NCBI RefSeq assembly: GCF_041906005.1
Contig: NZ_JAYRJY010000003.1
Span: 1 to 64,000, forward strand
Length of the DNA stretch: 64,000 bases
From: Ferrovibrio sp041906005
GTDB lineage: Bacteria; Pseudomonadota; Alphaproteobacteria; Ferrovibrionales; Ferrovibrionaceae
Direction: 5' to 3'
Both the position numbers and the translations under genes were made by a program. The notes below the pieces were generated by a model that saw only the letters and a program-made list of their open reading frames with translations, was not told the DNA's origin and made no database searches. Shown here one piece after another: positions 16,003 to 24,767 of the stretch; position 1 is the stretch's first letter; each line of letters starts with the position of its first letter.

Positions 16003-16857
16003 ATGACCCTGCTCAAGATTTTCGGACCGGGTACGCGACATGCTCTGCCGCTGATCCTCTTCCTGCTTATCGGCTTTGCCGCGCCCCTGGCGGCCGTCAT
16101 CGGCTTCAGTTTCACGCCGGCACGAACCTTCTCGATCTGGCAAAGCTGGAGCCTCGACAATTATATCGAGATATTCAATTCGACGAGCTATCTCTCCTTC
16201 CTTTGGTCGCTGGGCCTCGCCGCTGTCACGGTACTGATCCTGGCCCTCATCTGCTATCCGATCGCCTATGGCCTGGCGCGCGTCTTCGGCAAATATTCGA
16301 CGCTGGTGACGCTGCTCTTCACCATTCCGCTGTTCGTCTCGGAAAATGTCCGTCTCTACGGCTGGGTCCTGTTCTTTATCAAGAACGGCGTGCTGCTGGG
16401 CACGCTCAAGGCTTGGTTCGGCATCGAACCGGATAGCTGGCTTTTCACCAGCGGCATCATCGTTTTCGGCATGGTCTATGTCTATCTGCCGTTCATGCTG
16501 TTCCCGATGACGCTCGGCGTCTCGATGGTGCCGGACCAGACGCGGGACGCCGCCTTCGATCTGGGCGCTACGCGCTGGCAGGTGTTCAAAGAGGTGGAAC
16601 TGCCGCTTTCCATGCCGGGCATCATGATCGGCTTCCTGCTGTCCTTCGTGCTGGCGGTGGGCGCCATCGCCGAAGCCAAGGTACTGGGCGGGCAGCAAAT
16701 CATACCGATCAGCCATGATATCGAGATCGCCTTCACCTATGCGCAGAACTGGCCGCTGGGCGCCGCCCTTGCCGTGCTGCTGATGCTGGTGGTGGGCAGC
16801 ATGGTGCTGTTCGTGCTGCGCCGCTTCGATCTCGATGCCATTCTGGGGCGGAGATAG
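16003..16857 (+). CDS. Polyamine-type ABC permease (PotB-like)
   Basis: A 284-residue inner-membrane permease with six predicted helices. The EAA-type loop RDAAFDLGATRWQVFKEVEL sits near residues 180-200 and couples to the ATPase. The N-terminal APLAAVIGFSF segment and a large first periplasmic loop are usual for PotB/PotH proteins. It forms the channel with the next gene product. Confidence 0.86.
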   Translation: MTLLKIFGPGTRHALPLILFLLIGFAAPLAAVIGFSFTPARTFSIWQSWSLDNYIEIFNSTSYLSFLWSLGLAAVTVLILALICYPIAYGLARVFGKYSTLVTLLFTIPLFVSENVRLYGWVLFFIKNGVLLGTLKAWFGIEPDSWLFTSGIIVFGMVYVYLPFMLFPMTLGVSMVPDQTRDAAFDLGATRWQVFKEVELPLSMPGIMIGFLLSFVLAVGAIAEAKVLGGQQIIPISHDIEIAFTYAQNWPLGAALAVLLMLVVGSMVLFVLRRFDLDAILGRR

Positions 16858-16860
16858 GCG

Positions 16861-17679
16861 ATGGATGGTCTTACCCCCCGCTGGCGGACGTCGCTGATCT
16901 GGGCCTGGACGGCGGCGATCGTCGTCTTCATGTATCTGCCGGGGCTCTGCCTGTTGCTCGCCTCCCTTACATCAAGCCGCTATTTCATCTTCCCCATCAA
17001 CAAATGGGGTGTCGCTTGGTGGCAGAAGACTTTCGACTCGCTGGAAATTCATCAGCTTTTCAAGACCTCGATCTCGATTGCGCTGTGCGTCACGGTGATT
17101 GCCGTCGTGATCGCGCTCTTCGGGGCGCTGGCCTTTGCGCGCTATGACTGGAAGGGCCGGTCGATCTATCAGAAAATCGTGTTGCTGCCGATCTTCTTCC
17201 CGCAATCGGTCTTGGGGCTGGCGCTGCTGCTCTGGTTCAACGCCTTGGGCCTCACCATGTCGTGGCAGACGGCGGTCTTTGCGCATCTCGTCTGGATCAT
17301 CCCCGTCTGCACGCTGGTCATCTCGATTCAGGTCTATTCCTTCGATCCGGCCTTGGAAGAAGCGGCTTTCGATCTCGGCGCCACGCGCTGGCAGGTGTTC
17401 CGCGAAGTGACCTTGCCGGTGCTGTTCCCCGGCATCTTCTCGGGTGCCCTCTTCGCGTTCCTTCTGAGTTGGGGCAATTTCCCGCTGTCGCTTTACACGA
17501 CCGGCGCCGACACAACGATTCCGGAATATCTCTACGCGAAGATGGTTGCCGGCTATACCCCGGGCGTGCCGGTGCTCGGTACCGTTTCGACCTTCGGTGC
17601 GGCGACCCTGCTGCTCGCCGGCTATGCCATCATCCTGATCCTGCGCCGGCGCCGCGCCAGCGCGCCGTCCGAGACCTGA
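16861..17679 (+). CDS. Polyamine-type ABC permease (PotC-like)
   Basis: A 272-residue inner-membrane permease with six helices. Its EAA loop, EEAAFDLGATRWQVFREVTL near residue 165, is nearly identical to that of the partner permease. GGAGATAGG precedes the ATG. The last transporter gene, followed 22 bases later by an SDR dehydrogenase, which suggests that the imported compound is handled directly by that enzyme. Confidence 0.86.
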   Translation: MDGLTPRWRTSLIWAWTAAIVVFMYLPGLCLLLASLTSSRYFIFPINKWGVAWWQKTFDSLEIHQLFKTSISIALCVTVIAVVIALFGALAFARYDWKGRSIYQKIVLLPIFFPQSVLGLALLLWFNALGLTMSWQTAVFAHLVWIIPVCTLVISIQVYSFDPALEEAAFDLGATRWQVFREVTLPVLFPGIFSGALFAFLLSWGNFPLSLYTTGADTTIPEYLYAKMVAGYTPGVPVLGTVSTFGAATLLLAGYAIILILRRRRASAPSET

Positions 17680-17701
17680 GAGAAAGCGGAGGAAACACGC
17701 C

Positions 17702-18484
17702 ATGTTGGGGCAATCAATCCAGGGGAAATCCGTCATCGTCACCGGCGCCAGCAAGGGCATCGGCAAGGGCATCGCCCGCGTCTTCGCGCGCCACGGTGCC
17801 AAGGTGCTGGTGGTGGGACGCGACCTCAAATCGGCGGAAGCAACGGCGAAGGATTTCGTCGATTCCGGCTGGACGGCAAGTGGCTTTTCCGCCGACGTTA
17901 CCAAGCTTGCCGACATGGAGAAGATGGCCAAGACAGCAGCGGATCGTTACGGCGGCGTCGATGTGCTCTGCGCCAATGCCGGCGTTTTCCCGCAGGTGAA
18001 GATCGAGGATATGTCCCCGGAGACCTGGGATGAGGTGCAGGCAACCAATCTCAAGGGCACGTTTCTTTCCGTGAAGGCCTGTATCCCCTACCTCAAGAAA
18101 TCGGGCGAGGGACGCATCGTCATCACCTCTTCTATCACCGGGCCGGTCACCGGCTTTCCCGGCTGGACCCATTACGGCGCTACCAAGGCCGGGCAATTGG
18201 GCTTCATGCGCACGGCCTGCATGGAAGTCGCCAAATATGGGATCACGGTCAATGCCGTGCTGCCGGGCAATGTGATGACCGAAGGCCTCATCGAGCTTGG
18301 CGAGGATTATGTGAAGGGCATGGCCGCGGCCGTGCCGATGGGCAAGCTTGGCAATGTCGAGGATATCGGCCATGCCGCCCTCTTCCTCGCCTCGCGCGAG
18401 GCCGGCTACATCACCGGGCAAACGATCATCGTCGATGGCGGCCAGATCCTGCCCGAGAGCCAGGACGCGCTGTCGCAGATGTAA
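17702..18484 (+). CDS. SDR dehydrogenase, candidate 1-amino-2-propanol/aminoacetone dehydrogenase
   Basis: A 260-residue short-chain dehydrogenase with the NAD(P) motif TGASKGIGKG near residue 18, NAG near residue 90, and the catalytic Ser (ITSSITG), Tyr and Lys (HYGATKAG). FabG-like length and C-terminus (TGQTIIVDGG). RMM-type microcompartment loci carry a similar SDR proposed to interconvert aminoacetone and 1-amino-2-propanol, so its position between the amine importer and the BMC operon fits that role (inference by context). GGAGG precedes the ATG. Ends 3 bases before the converging AraC gene. Confidence 0.8.
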   Translation: MLGQSIQGKSVIVTGASKGIGKGIARVFARHGAKVLVVGRDLKSAEATAKDFVDSGWTASGFSADVTKLADMEKMAKTAADRYGGVDVLCANAGVFPQVKIEDMSPETWDEVQATNLKGTFLSVKACIPYLKKSGEGRIVITSSITGPVTGFPGWTHYGATKAGQLGFMRTACMEVAKYGITVNAVLPGNVMTEGLIELGEDYVKGMAAAVPMGKLGNVEDIGHAALFLASREAGYITGQTIIVDGGQILPESQDALSQM

Positions 18485-18487
18485 AGG

Positions 18488-19555
18488 TCAGTGCCCCTGC
18501 TTCCGATAGGCGCGCGGGCTGACACCCGTCCAGCGGGTGAAGGCGCGGGTGAAGGCGGAGAGCTCCGAATAGCCGAGCAGCAGGGCGATCTCGGTCAGCG
18601 GTAGCTGGCGCTGATCGAGATACATCTGGGCAAGGCTCTGCCGTGTCGTTTCGACCGCATCCTTATAGGTGAGCCCCTGTTCAGCGAGTTCCCGCTGCAC
18701 CACAGCGGCCGGCACGCGCAGGGAATGAGCGATCTGATCGAGGCTGGGGTAGCCGCCGGGCAGGCTCACGCGGATCGCCGTCTTGACCCGGTCGACCATA
18801 CCGTCGGTCCCCTGCCGATGCGAACCCAGAGATTCGAGGCAGGTCTGCATCATGGTCAGAAGCTGCAAATCGCGGCCCGGCATCGACCGCTCGAGGAGTT
18901 CGGGACGGAACAGCAGCGCATTGGTCGGCTGGCTGAAATAGACCGGCGCATCGAAGGCCGCCTCGTGCTCCTTCCAGAATTCCGGGCGCGGATGCTCGAA
19001 ATGCACCTCGACCGGCGTCCATTTCGACCCGCAGCAATCGCGGATGACATTGGCGAACATGCCGAGCGAGAGTTCCGCATCCTGCCGGCGCTCGACGATT
19101 TCCGAGGAAAAGATCTGGTATTCGAGCCGCATCAGCCCGTCGGTGCCCTTCACCAGCTGCATCCCTGAGGATTCCTGGTGGTAGTGGAAAAGCCGCACCA
19201 GATTTTCGAGAGCCGCCCCCAGATTTGGGGATGAGATCGCTGCATAGCCCCACATGCCGAGGTCGCGCGGCTGGAATTGCTGGCCGAAATGCAGACCGAA
19301 ATTGCCCGGGCTGAACTTGTCGCCCTGGATCTGCTTGGCCGCTTGCTCGAAGAGGCGGCAATAAGAAGCGAGTTTTAGTTTCAGGGTGGGCGATCCGGCC
19401 ATATCCGGTGCAATGCCGGAATTGCCGAAGATCGAATCCACATCACCGCGCTGACGCTCGATGAAGTCCACCAAGCCGGTGGCAGCCGCGGCAAGGACGA
19501 TCGGTGCCCCGCTTTCGCGCGTCTCGGTCTTGTGATCCAGCAAAGCGGCAGCCAT
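18488..19555 (-). CDS. AraC-family regulator of the microcompartment operon
   Basis: A 355-residue AraC/XylS regulator paralogous to the one at 7570-8628 along its whole length: a sensor domain with FGNSGIAPDM and QPRDLGMWGYAAISSPNLG, and a C-terminal double helix-turn-helix whose second unit is identical. I start at 19555 (GGGGA upstream) because the longer frame from 19630 would cover the start-proximal conserved element and give a tail absent in the paralogue. Divergent from the BMC operon, with promoter site B in the gap. Probable activator of the BMC operon and perhaps of sites A and C. Confidence 0.87.
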   Translation of the reverse strand: MAAALLDHKTETRESGAPIVLAAAATGLVDFIERQRGDVDSIFGNSGIAPDMAGSPTLKLKLASYCRLFEQAAKQIQGDKFSPGNFGLHFGQQFQPRDLGMWGYAAISSPNLGAALENLVRLFHYHQESSGMQLVKGTDGLMRLEYQIFSSEIVERRQDAELSLGMFANVIRDCCGSKWTPVEVHFEHPRPEFWKEHEAAFDAPVYFSQPTNALLFRPELLERSMPGRDLQLLTMMQTCLESLGSHRQGTDGMVDRVKTAIRVSLPGGYPSLDQIAHSLRVPAAVVQRELAEQGLTYKDAVETTRQSLAQMYLDQRQLPLTEIALLLGYSELSAFTRAFTRWTGVSPRAYRKQGH

Positions 19556-19601
19556 CGGAAATCCCCGGCTAAACGTCACGCACCAGACTGTGGATGCTTG
19601 A

Positions 19602-19704
19602 TGATGGCATGGCGCATGGCGCGGCTTCAAGGGTGCAAAGCTGATCAGCTGTCAAGATCGCCCCGTCACGGGTCAAGCGAGGCTTGGCGCCCGCACCCTA
19701 GCCT
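19602..19704 (+). promoter_or_regulatory. AraC-type promoter of the microcompartment operon (site B)
   Basis: GTCAAG repeats at 19651 and 19672 (21 bp apart), preceded by GCT, then TAGCCT at 19699-19704 as -10 candidate, one base further than at site A. The kinase start is about 105 bases downstream. TGATGGCATGG at 19602-19612 matches the element at 8673-8683 and lies 47 bases from the araC start, so it probably serves the regulator's own promoter. Confidence 0.72.
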
Positions 19705-19808
19705 GCACTTGGATGGAAATGCGCCTGCCGCCGTCAAGCGGCATGCCCGGACTTTAGTTAACGATCCTGGGTGAAGAGCCTGACCACCATCTGGGAGCAG
19801 GGAAATAA

Positions 19809-20807
19809 ATGAGCGGCATGCTCACGACAGAACAATTGTTGCGCGCGATCGATGAGCTGGCTGCTGCCGCCTTGCCCCGCTGGGGGTTGGCTGGCGCCGA
19901 GCTGAAGCTGATCAATCATTCGGAAAATTGGACCTATCGCGTGACGCCCCGGGGCACCGCGCGTCCGGTCATCCTGCGCGTGCATCGGGAAGGCTATCAC
20001 AGCGTCGACGGCATCCGCAGCGAGCTTGCCTGGATGCGCGCCCTGCAATCGCAAGCGGGTGTGAAGACGCCACAGGCCATTCCCGGCACCGACGGCGCCG
20101 ATATCCAGACCGTGGCGCATCCGGCCCTCGCCACGCCGCGCAATTGCGTGCTGTTCGAATTCATCGACGGGACCGAGCCGCCGCAGGACAATCTCATTCC
20201 GCCTTTCCGTCAATTGGGCGAGGTAACGGCGCGCTGCCACAATCACAGCGAAACCTGGACGCGCCCCCCCTATTTCGAGCGCCTTTCCTGGGACTTTGAA
20301 CATTCCCTGGGGAAGACCGCCAATTGGGGTGCCTGGCAGGACGGGCCGGATTGCACGCCGGACCGCGCCCGGCTGTTGCAGCGCGCGGTCGATCTGATGG
20401 AGAAGCGGCTGACGGCTTTCGGACAGGCCCGGAACCGTTACGGCCTCATCCATGCCGATTTCCGCCTCGCCAACCTGCTTGTTCACAATGGCGATGTGCG
20501 CGTCATCGATTTCGACGATTGCGGCCTCGGCTGGTTTCTCTATGACGCAGCAAGCGCGGTGAGTTTCTTCGAGGACCGCGCCGATGTGCCGGAACTGATG
20601 GAAGCCTGGAAGGAAGGCTATCGCCGCCAGCGCGCGCTGCCGAAGACGGACGATGACGAATTGTGGACCTTCATCCTGCTGCGTCGCATGACGCTCTTTG
20701 CCTGGATGGGGAGCCATGCCGAAACGGATCTCGCCCGCACCGAGGGCCCCGGTTACAGCACCGGCACCTGCGAACTCGCTGAACGTTATCTGAGCCAATA
20801 CAGCTGA
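19809..20807 (+). CDS. APH-fold kinase, candidate (S)-1-amino-2-propanol kinase
   Basis: A 332-residue aminoglycoside-phosphotransferase/choline-kinase-fold enzyme. The catalytic loop GLIHADFRLANLLV supplies H215, D217 and N222, and VIDFDD (232-237) the metal-binding aspartates. The first gene of the BMC operon. In the Mycobacterium smegmatis RMM microcompartment an enzyme of this family was characterised as (S)-1-amino-2-propanol kinase, and the rest of the gene set matches. ATP-dependent phosphorylation of the hydroxyl would prepare the substrate for the PLP phospholyase encoded next. An amphipathic N-terminal helix (residues 5-21) might be an encapsulation signal but could simply be fold. 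Confidence 0.82.
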   Translation: MSGMLTTEQLLRAIDELAAAALPRWGLAGAELKLINHSENWTYRVTPRGTARPVILRVHREGYHSVDGIRSELAWMRALQSQAGVKTPQAIPGTDGADIQTVAHPALATPRNCVLFEFIDGTEPPQDNLIPPFRQLGEVTARCHNHSETWTRPPYFERLSWDFEHSLGKTANWGAWQDGPDCTPDRARLLQRAVDLMEKRLTAFGQARNRYGLIHADFRLANLLVHNGDVRVIDFDDCGLGWFLYDAASAVSFFEDRADVPELMEAWKEGYRRQRALPKTDDDELWTFILLRRMTLFAWMGSHAETDLARTEGPGYSTGTCELAERYLSQYS

Positions 20808-20831
20808 ACCCCGACGGGTCAGGAGTTACCG

Positions 20832-22121
20832 ATGGTCGATTACCCAGAGAGTCCCGAGAAGCGCGAGTTCATCGCCAAGTCGAAGCAATTCTGGAATCCA
20901 GGCAAGACCCAGGCTTGGCAGGATATGGGCGTCGATCTGGTGATCGATCGGCGTGAGGGCTACCTGCTCTGGGACATGGATGGGCGGCGTCTTATTGATC
21001 TCCATCTCAACGGTGGCACCTACAATATCGGTCATCGGCATCCGGAACTGATCGAGGTGCTCAATCGCGGCATGCAGCGCTTCGACATGGGCAATCACCA
21101 CTTCCCAAATATGGGCCGCACGGCCTTGGCCGAGCGGCTGGCGCGCATCTGCGGCGGCGACATGCACTATACCATGTATGCCTCAGGCGGCGCCGAAGCC
21201 ATCGACATCGCCCTCAAGACCGCGCGCCACGCCACACAGCGGCGCAAGATCGTCTCGATCATCAATGCCTATCATGGCCATACCGGCCTCGCCGTCGCCG
21301 CCGGCGCTGATCGCTTCAAGAAGATCTTTCTGTCCGACCAGCCGGAAGATTTCGTGCATGTGCCTTTCAACGATCTCAACGCGATGGAAGATGCGCTGAA
21401 AGGCAAAGACGTCGCCTGCCTCATCATGGAGACGATTCCCGCGACCTACGGCTTTCCGATGCCGCTGCCCGGCTACCTCACGGAAGTGAAGAAGTTGTGC
21501 GAGCGTTATGGCGCACTCTATGTCGCGGATGAAGTGCAGACGGGCCTGATGCGCTGCGGCGAAATGTGGGGCTATCAGCGCTATGGCATCCAGCCGGACA
21601 TCATGGTGACCGGCAAGGGCATTTCCGGCGGTATGTATCCGATCGCCTGCGTCGTGGTGCGCGAGCCCTATGCCGGCTGGCTGAAACAGGACGGTTTTGC
21701 CCATATGTCGACCATGGGCGGCGCCGAGCTCGGCTGCCTGGTTGCCATGAAGACGCTAGAAATCCTCGAACGTCCGATGGTGAAGCCGATGGTCAACTAT
21801 ATCTCCGAGACGTTCCGCAACGGTCTTCACGAGATCATGCGGCTTTATCCCAGCTTCTTCGTGGGCTTGCGCCAATGTGGCGTCGTCATGGGGCTGGAAT
21901 TCGATTTCCCCGAGGGCGCCAAACCGGTGATGAAGCATCTCTATGAAAACGGCGTCTGGGCGATCTTCTCGACGCTCGATCCGCGCGTGCTGCAATTCAA
22001 GCCCGGTGTGTTGATGACCGCCGATCTCTGCGCCGAGGTGCTGGAGCGGGTCGAACGCAGCATCGGTCTCGCCTATGCCGAATGCATGGGCAAAGGTCGC
22101 AGCGCCCATCGGGCCGCCTGA
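20832..22121 (+). CDS. Class III PLP enzyme, candidate amino-alcohol-phosphate phospholyase
   Basis: A 429-residue class III aminotransferase-fold protein. PLP lysine K262 (VTGKGISGG), cofactor Asp D233 (VADEVQTG) and the ASGGAEAIDIALK phosphate-binding segment are present. Class III enzymes include transaminases and phospholyases (ethanolamine-phosphate phospholyase). Next to a kinase in an RMM-type operon the phospholyase reaction, O-phospho-amino-alcohol to aldehyde plus ammonia and phosphate, is the better guess. AGGAG precedes the ATG, 24 bases after the kinase. Confidence 0.82.
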   Translation: MVDYPESPEKREFIAKSKQFWNPGKTQAWQDMGVDLVIDRREGYLLWDMDGRRLIDLHLNGGTYNIGHRHPELIEVLNRGMQRFDMGNHHFPNMGRTALAERLARICGGDMHYTMYASGGAEAIDIALKTARHATQRRKIVSIINAYHGHTGLAVAAGADRFKKIFLSDQPEDFVHVPFNDLNAMEDALKGKDVACLIMETIPATYGFPMPLPGYLTEVKKLCERYGALYVADEVQTGLMRCGEMWGYQRYGIQPDIMVTGKGISGGMYPIACVVVREPYAGWLKQDGFAHMSTMGGAELGCLVAMKTLEILERPMVKPMVNYISETFRNGLHEIMRLYPSFFVGLRQCGVVMGLEFDFPEGAKPVMKHLYENGVWAIFSTLDPRVLQFKPGVLMTADLCAEVLERVERSIGLAYAECMGKGRSAHRAA

Positions 22122-22134
22122 GGAGCGCCGCGAT

Positions 22135-23730
22135 ATGACTGCCATCATTGAAGAAATCCTCGCCGGCGACAAACGCGCCACCGGTACCGCCGACCTCATG
22201 CTGCAAATGGCGGAATGGGCCGCGGCGGCCTTTGCGCGCTTCGACCGAGCAAAGGTCGAAAAGATCGCCCGCGCCGCCGCCGATGTCGCCTATGCCCATG
22301 CCGGGGAACTCGCCGAAGCGGCGGTCAAGGAAACCGGCTTCGGTGTCGCCGCCCATAAGAAGATCAAGAACGAACTGACCTCACGCGGTCTTTTCGAGCT
22401 CTATTCGAAAGAGGATTTTTGTTCGGCCAAGATCGATCCTGCGCTGAAGATGGTCGAACTGCCCAAGCCGGCCGGCGTCATTTTCGCCCTGACGCCCTCG
22501 ACCAACCCGGTCTGCAGCGTCTATTACAAGGTGCTGATGGCGCTCTTCACCCGCAACGCCATCATCCTGTCGCCGCACCCGATGGCAAAGGGCTGTTCGG
22601 TGAAGGCTGCCAAACTGATGGCCGAAGCCGCAGAACAGGCCGGTGCACCCACCGGCATCATCCAGATCATCGAGCAGCCAAATCTGCCGCTGATTGACTA
22701 TGTGATGAAAAGCCCGCGCGTCGGCGTCATCCTGGCGACCGGCGGCACACCCATGGTGCGCTCGGCCTATAGTTCCGGCAATCCGGCGATCGGCGTCGGT
22801 CCCGGCAATGCGCCGGTCCTGGTTGACGACAGCGCCGACCTCAATGAAGTGGCCAAGCGTATCGTCATGTCGAAGGCATTCGACAATTCGATCCTCTGTA
22901 CGAATGAAAGCGTCGTCGTTGCGATCGATAGCATCGCCGACCGGCTGCTGCAATCCTTGAAATCGGCGAGCGCCTATATCGCGAAGCCCGAGGAAGTCGT
23001 GGCCTTGCGCGACTTGCTGTTCGGCCTGGGCTCGTTCAACACGGCCGTCCTGGGCAAGTCTGCGGTCGAAATCGGCGCGCAGGCTGGCATTCGCCTACCT
23101 TCGAATACGCAGATCATTGTCGCCGAAATCGACCGCGTCGGGATCGACGAGCCGCTTTCCAAGGAAAAGCTCTGCCCTGTGCTGGGCTTCTTGCGAGTGC
23201 CGCATGCCGATGCCGGCATTACCCAGGCCCGCGCGCTCATCCGCCTGTCAGGTGCCGGTCATTCCGCTGCCATCCACAGCCGCCATGCACCGACCATCCT
23301 GAAATATGGCGCGGCGGTGAAGGCTTTGCGCGTCGCCGTCAACGCGCCATGCAGCCTGGGTGCCGCCGGCTATGGCACGCATCTGGCACCGGCCTTCACC
23401 ATCGGCACCGGCTTCTTCGGGTCCTCCTCGATCGGCGAGAATGTGGGACCGCAACACCTCATCAACTGGACACGGATCGCCTATAACGACGATCCCAAGG
23501 AAGTGTTCGGCGATTTCAGCGGACTCGACGCCAATGCCGGCGGCCCCGCTCTGGCACTGGGTCTGGAGGCGCCGATTTCACTGGGTCGCCTGCAGGAAGG
23601 GGCCGATGCGGCGCAGGATCCCCTGCCCTTGCCTCTTTCCAACAGTGGATCGACCGACGAGGTCGCCATCTTGCGCGAAGAAATCCGGCGCATGGTCCTT
23701 GAAGAACTGCGCGGGGCGCTCCGGTCATGA
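22135..23730 (+). CDS. CoA-acylating aldehyde dehydrogenase with C-terminal encapsulation peptide
   Basis: A 531-residue aldehyde dehydrogenase of the acylating (EutE/PduP/AdhE) class: ALTPSTNPVCS near residue 118, the stretch ATGGTPMVRSAYSSGNPAIG (201-220), and catalytic Cys255 in FDNSILCTNES. Residues 485-507 are a Gly/Pro/Ser linker followed by an amphipathic helix, VAILREEIRRMVLEELRGAL (510-529), the form of a BMC encapsulation peptide. It should convert propanal-like aldehydes to acyl-CoA inside the shell. Start at 22135 with GAGGAG upstream; the frame from 22075 overlaps the previous gene. Confidence 0.88.
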   Translation: MTAIIEEILAGDKRATGTADLMLQMAEWAAAAFARFDRAKVEKIARAAADVAYAHAGELAEAAVKETGFGVAAHKKIKNELTSRGLFELYSKEDFCSAKIDPALKMVELPKPAGVIFALTPSTNPVCSVYYKVLMALFTRNAIILSPHPMAKGCSVKAAKLMAEAAEQAGAPTGIIQIIEQPNLPLIDYVMKSPRVGVILATGGTPMVRSAYSSGNPAIGVGPGNAPVLVDDSADLNEVAKRIVMSKAFDNSILCTNESVVVAIDSIADRLLQSLKSASAYIAKPEEVVALRDLLFGLGSFNTAVLGKSAVEIGAQAGIRLPSNTQIIVAEIDRVGIDEPLSKEKLCPVLGFLRVPHADAGITQARALIRLSGAGHSAAIHSRHAPTILKYGAAVKALRVAVNAPCSLGAAGYGTHLAPAFTIGTGFFGSSSIGENVGPQHLINWTRIAYNDDPKEVFGDFSGLDANAGGPALALGLEAPISLGRLQEGADAAQDPLPLPLSNSGSTDEVAILREEIRRMVLEELRGALRS

Positions 23731-23748
23731 GAAGGCAGCACTGATATC

Positions 23749-24348
23749 ATGGCCGATCTGCGCTCCTTCATCTTCATCGACCAGCTGCAGCCGCAGACGC
23801 TCTGCTATATGGCGAGCGGCATGCGCGGGCGCTTGCCACGCACCCATATGGCCGCCCAGATCATCGAAGTGGCCCCCGGGCTCGATATCGAGGCGCTGAC
23901 CGATACCGCCCTCAAGCATGCCGAGGTGAGCGGTGGCATGCTGGTGGTGGAACGCCAGTTCGGCTATCTCGAATTCCATTCCCGTTCGACGGCCGCCGTC
24001 AAGTCGGCCGCCGAGGCTGTGCTGGATGAGCTCGAGGCACGAACCGAACAGGCGATGAAACCGCAGATTCTCGCTTCCAAGATCGTGACCCGGATCGATA
24101 ATGGCCACGCTTTCCTCATCAACCGCAACAAATCGGGTTCGATGATCCTGCCCGGCGAATCGCTCTTCGTCCTCGAGATGCAGCCCGCCTCCTATGCCAT
24201 CCTGGCCACCAATGAGGCGGAAAAAACGGCGGATATCAAAGTGATCGACTATCGCATGTTCGGCGCCACCGGCCGGGTCTACCTCTCCGGTGAAGAATCC
24301 AATGTGCGCATGGGCGCTGAAGCGGCCTTGGCCGCCTTGCAAGGATGA
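23749..24348 (+). CDS. BMC-T shell protein (tandem-domain trimer)
   Basis: A 199-residue protein with two BMC folds (about 1-95 and 100-199). FIDQLQPQTLCYMASGMRGR and IIEVAPGLDIEAL mark the first, and ILATNEAEKTADIKVIDYRM with the GATGRVYLSG turn the second. This is the pattern of trimeric double-domain shell proteins that form large, gated pores. It is the first shell gene, 18 bases after the aldehyde dehydrogenase, and its stop overlaps the next start (ATGA). Confidence 0.88.
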   Translation: MADLRSFIFIDQLQPQTLCYMASGMRGRLPRTHMAAQIIEVAPGLDIEALTDTALKHAEVSGGMLVVERQFGYLEFHSRSTAAVKSAAEAVLDELEARTEQAMKPQILASKIVTRIDNGHAFLINRNKSGSMILPGESLFVLEMQPASYAILATNEAEKTADIKVIDYRMFGATGRVYLSGEESNVRMGAEAALAALQG

Positions 24349-24767
24349 GCCAGATGGATAAGAGCCTCATCCGCAACCTGATCCGAGAAGTCATCGCCGA
24401 GGAAGTGAAGGCGATGAAGTCGGGTAAGTCGCCCGCCGCCACACCTTCCTCGGTGCGCATTGCTGGGGATGCCGATCTCGCGACTTTTGCCAAGGACGTC
24501 TTGCGCCTCGCTGACGATCCGCAGGTGCGCACTGCCATTCTGGCCGGGCGGCATCCGTTCCATCTGGCAAGCTCTGCTGCGCCAACGACGGCTGCGCCGT
24601 CCGGGCAAAGTCATCGCGTCGACAAGGGCGTCGTTACGGAAGGCGCCATCGCCAAGCTCGGCAAGAATGTCTCGCGCCTGCTGCTGGGGCCGGGCGTCAG
24701 TATCACCCCCTTGGCCCGCGACAAGGCCAAGGCGCGCAACATCAGCGTCGAAAGGATCGGGCAATGA
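24345..24767 (+). CDS. Microcompartment-associated protein with N-terminal encapsulation peptide, function unknown
   Basis: A 140-residue protein. Residues 4-22 form an amphipathic helix (DKSLIRNLIREVIAEEVKAM) like BMC encapsulation peptides, followed by a Ser/Pro/Gly linker. A middle helix pair (FAKDVLRLADDPQVRTAILA) and a second linker lead to a C-terminal module VTEGAIAKL...LLLGPGVSITPLARDKAKAR. That last module resembles short domains seen in other BMC proteins (EutQ N-terminal region), but I cannot assign activity. Overlaps its neighbours by ATGA on both sides. A cargo scaffold is one possibility. Confidence 0.75.
   Translation: MSQMDKSLIRNLIREVIAEEVKAMKSGKSPAATPSSVRIAGDADLATFAKDVLRLADDPQVRTAILAGRHPFHLASSAAPTTAAPSGQSHRVDKGVVTEGAIAKLGKNVSRLLLGPGVSITPLARDKAKARNISVERIGQ

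Noticed and set aside
21183..21704. Minus-strand open frame opposite the class III PLP enzyme
   Set aside because: Antisense shadow of a gene with intact PLP lysine and cofactor motifs.
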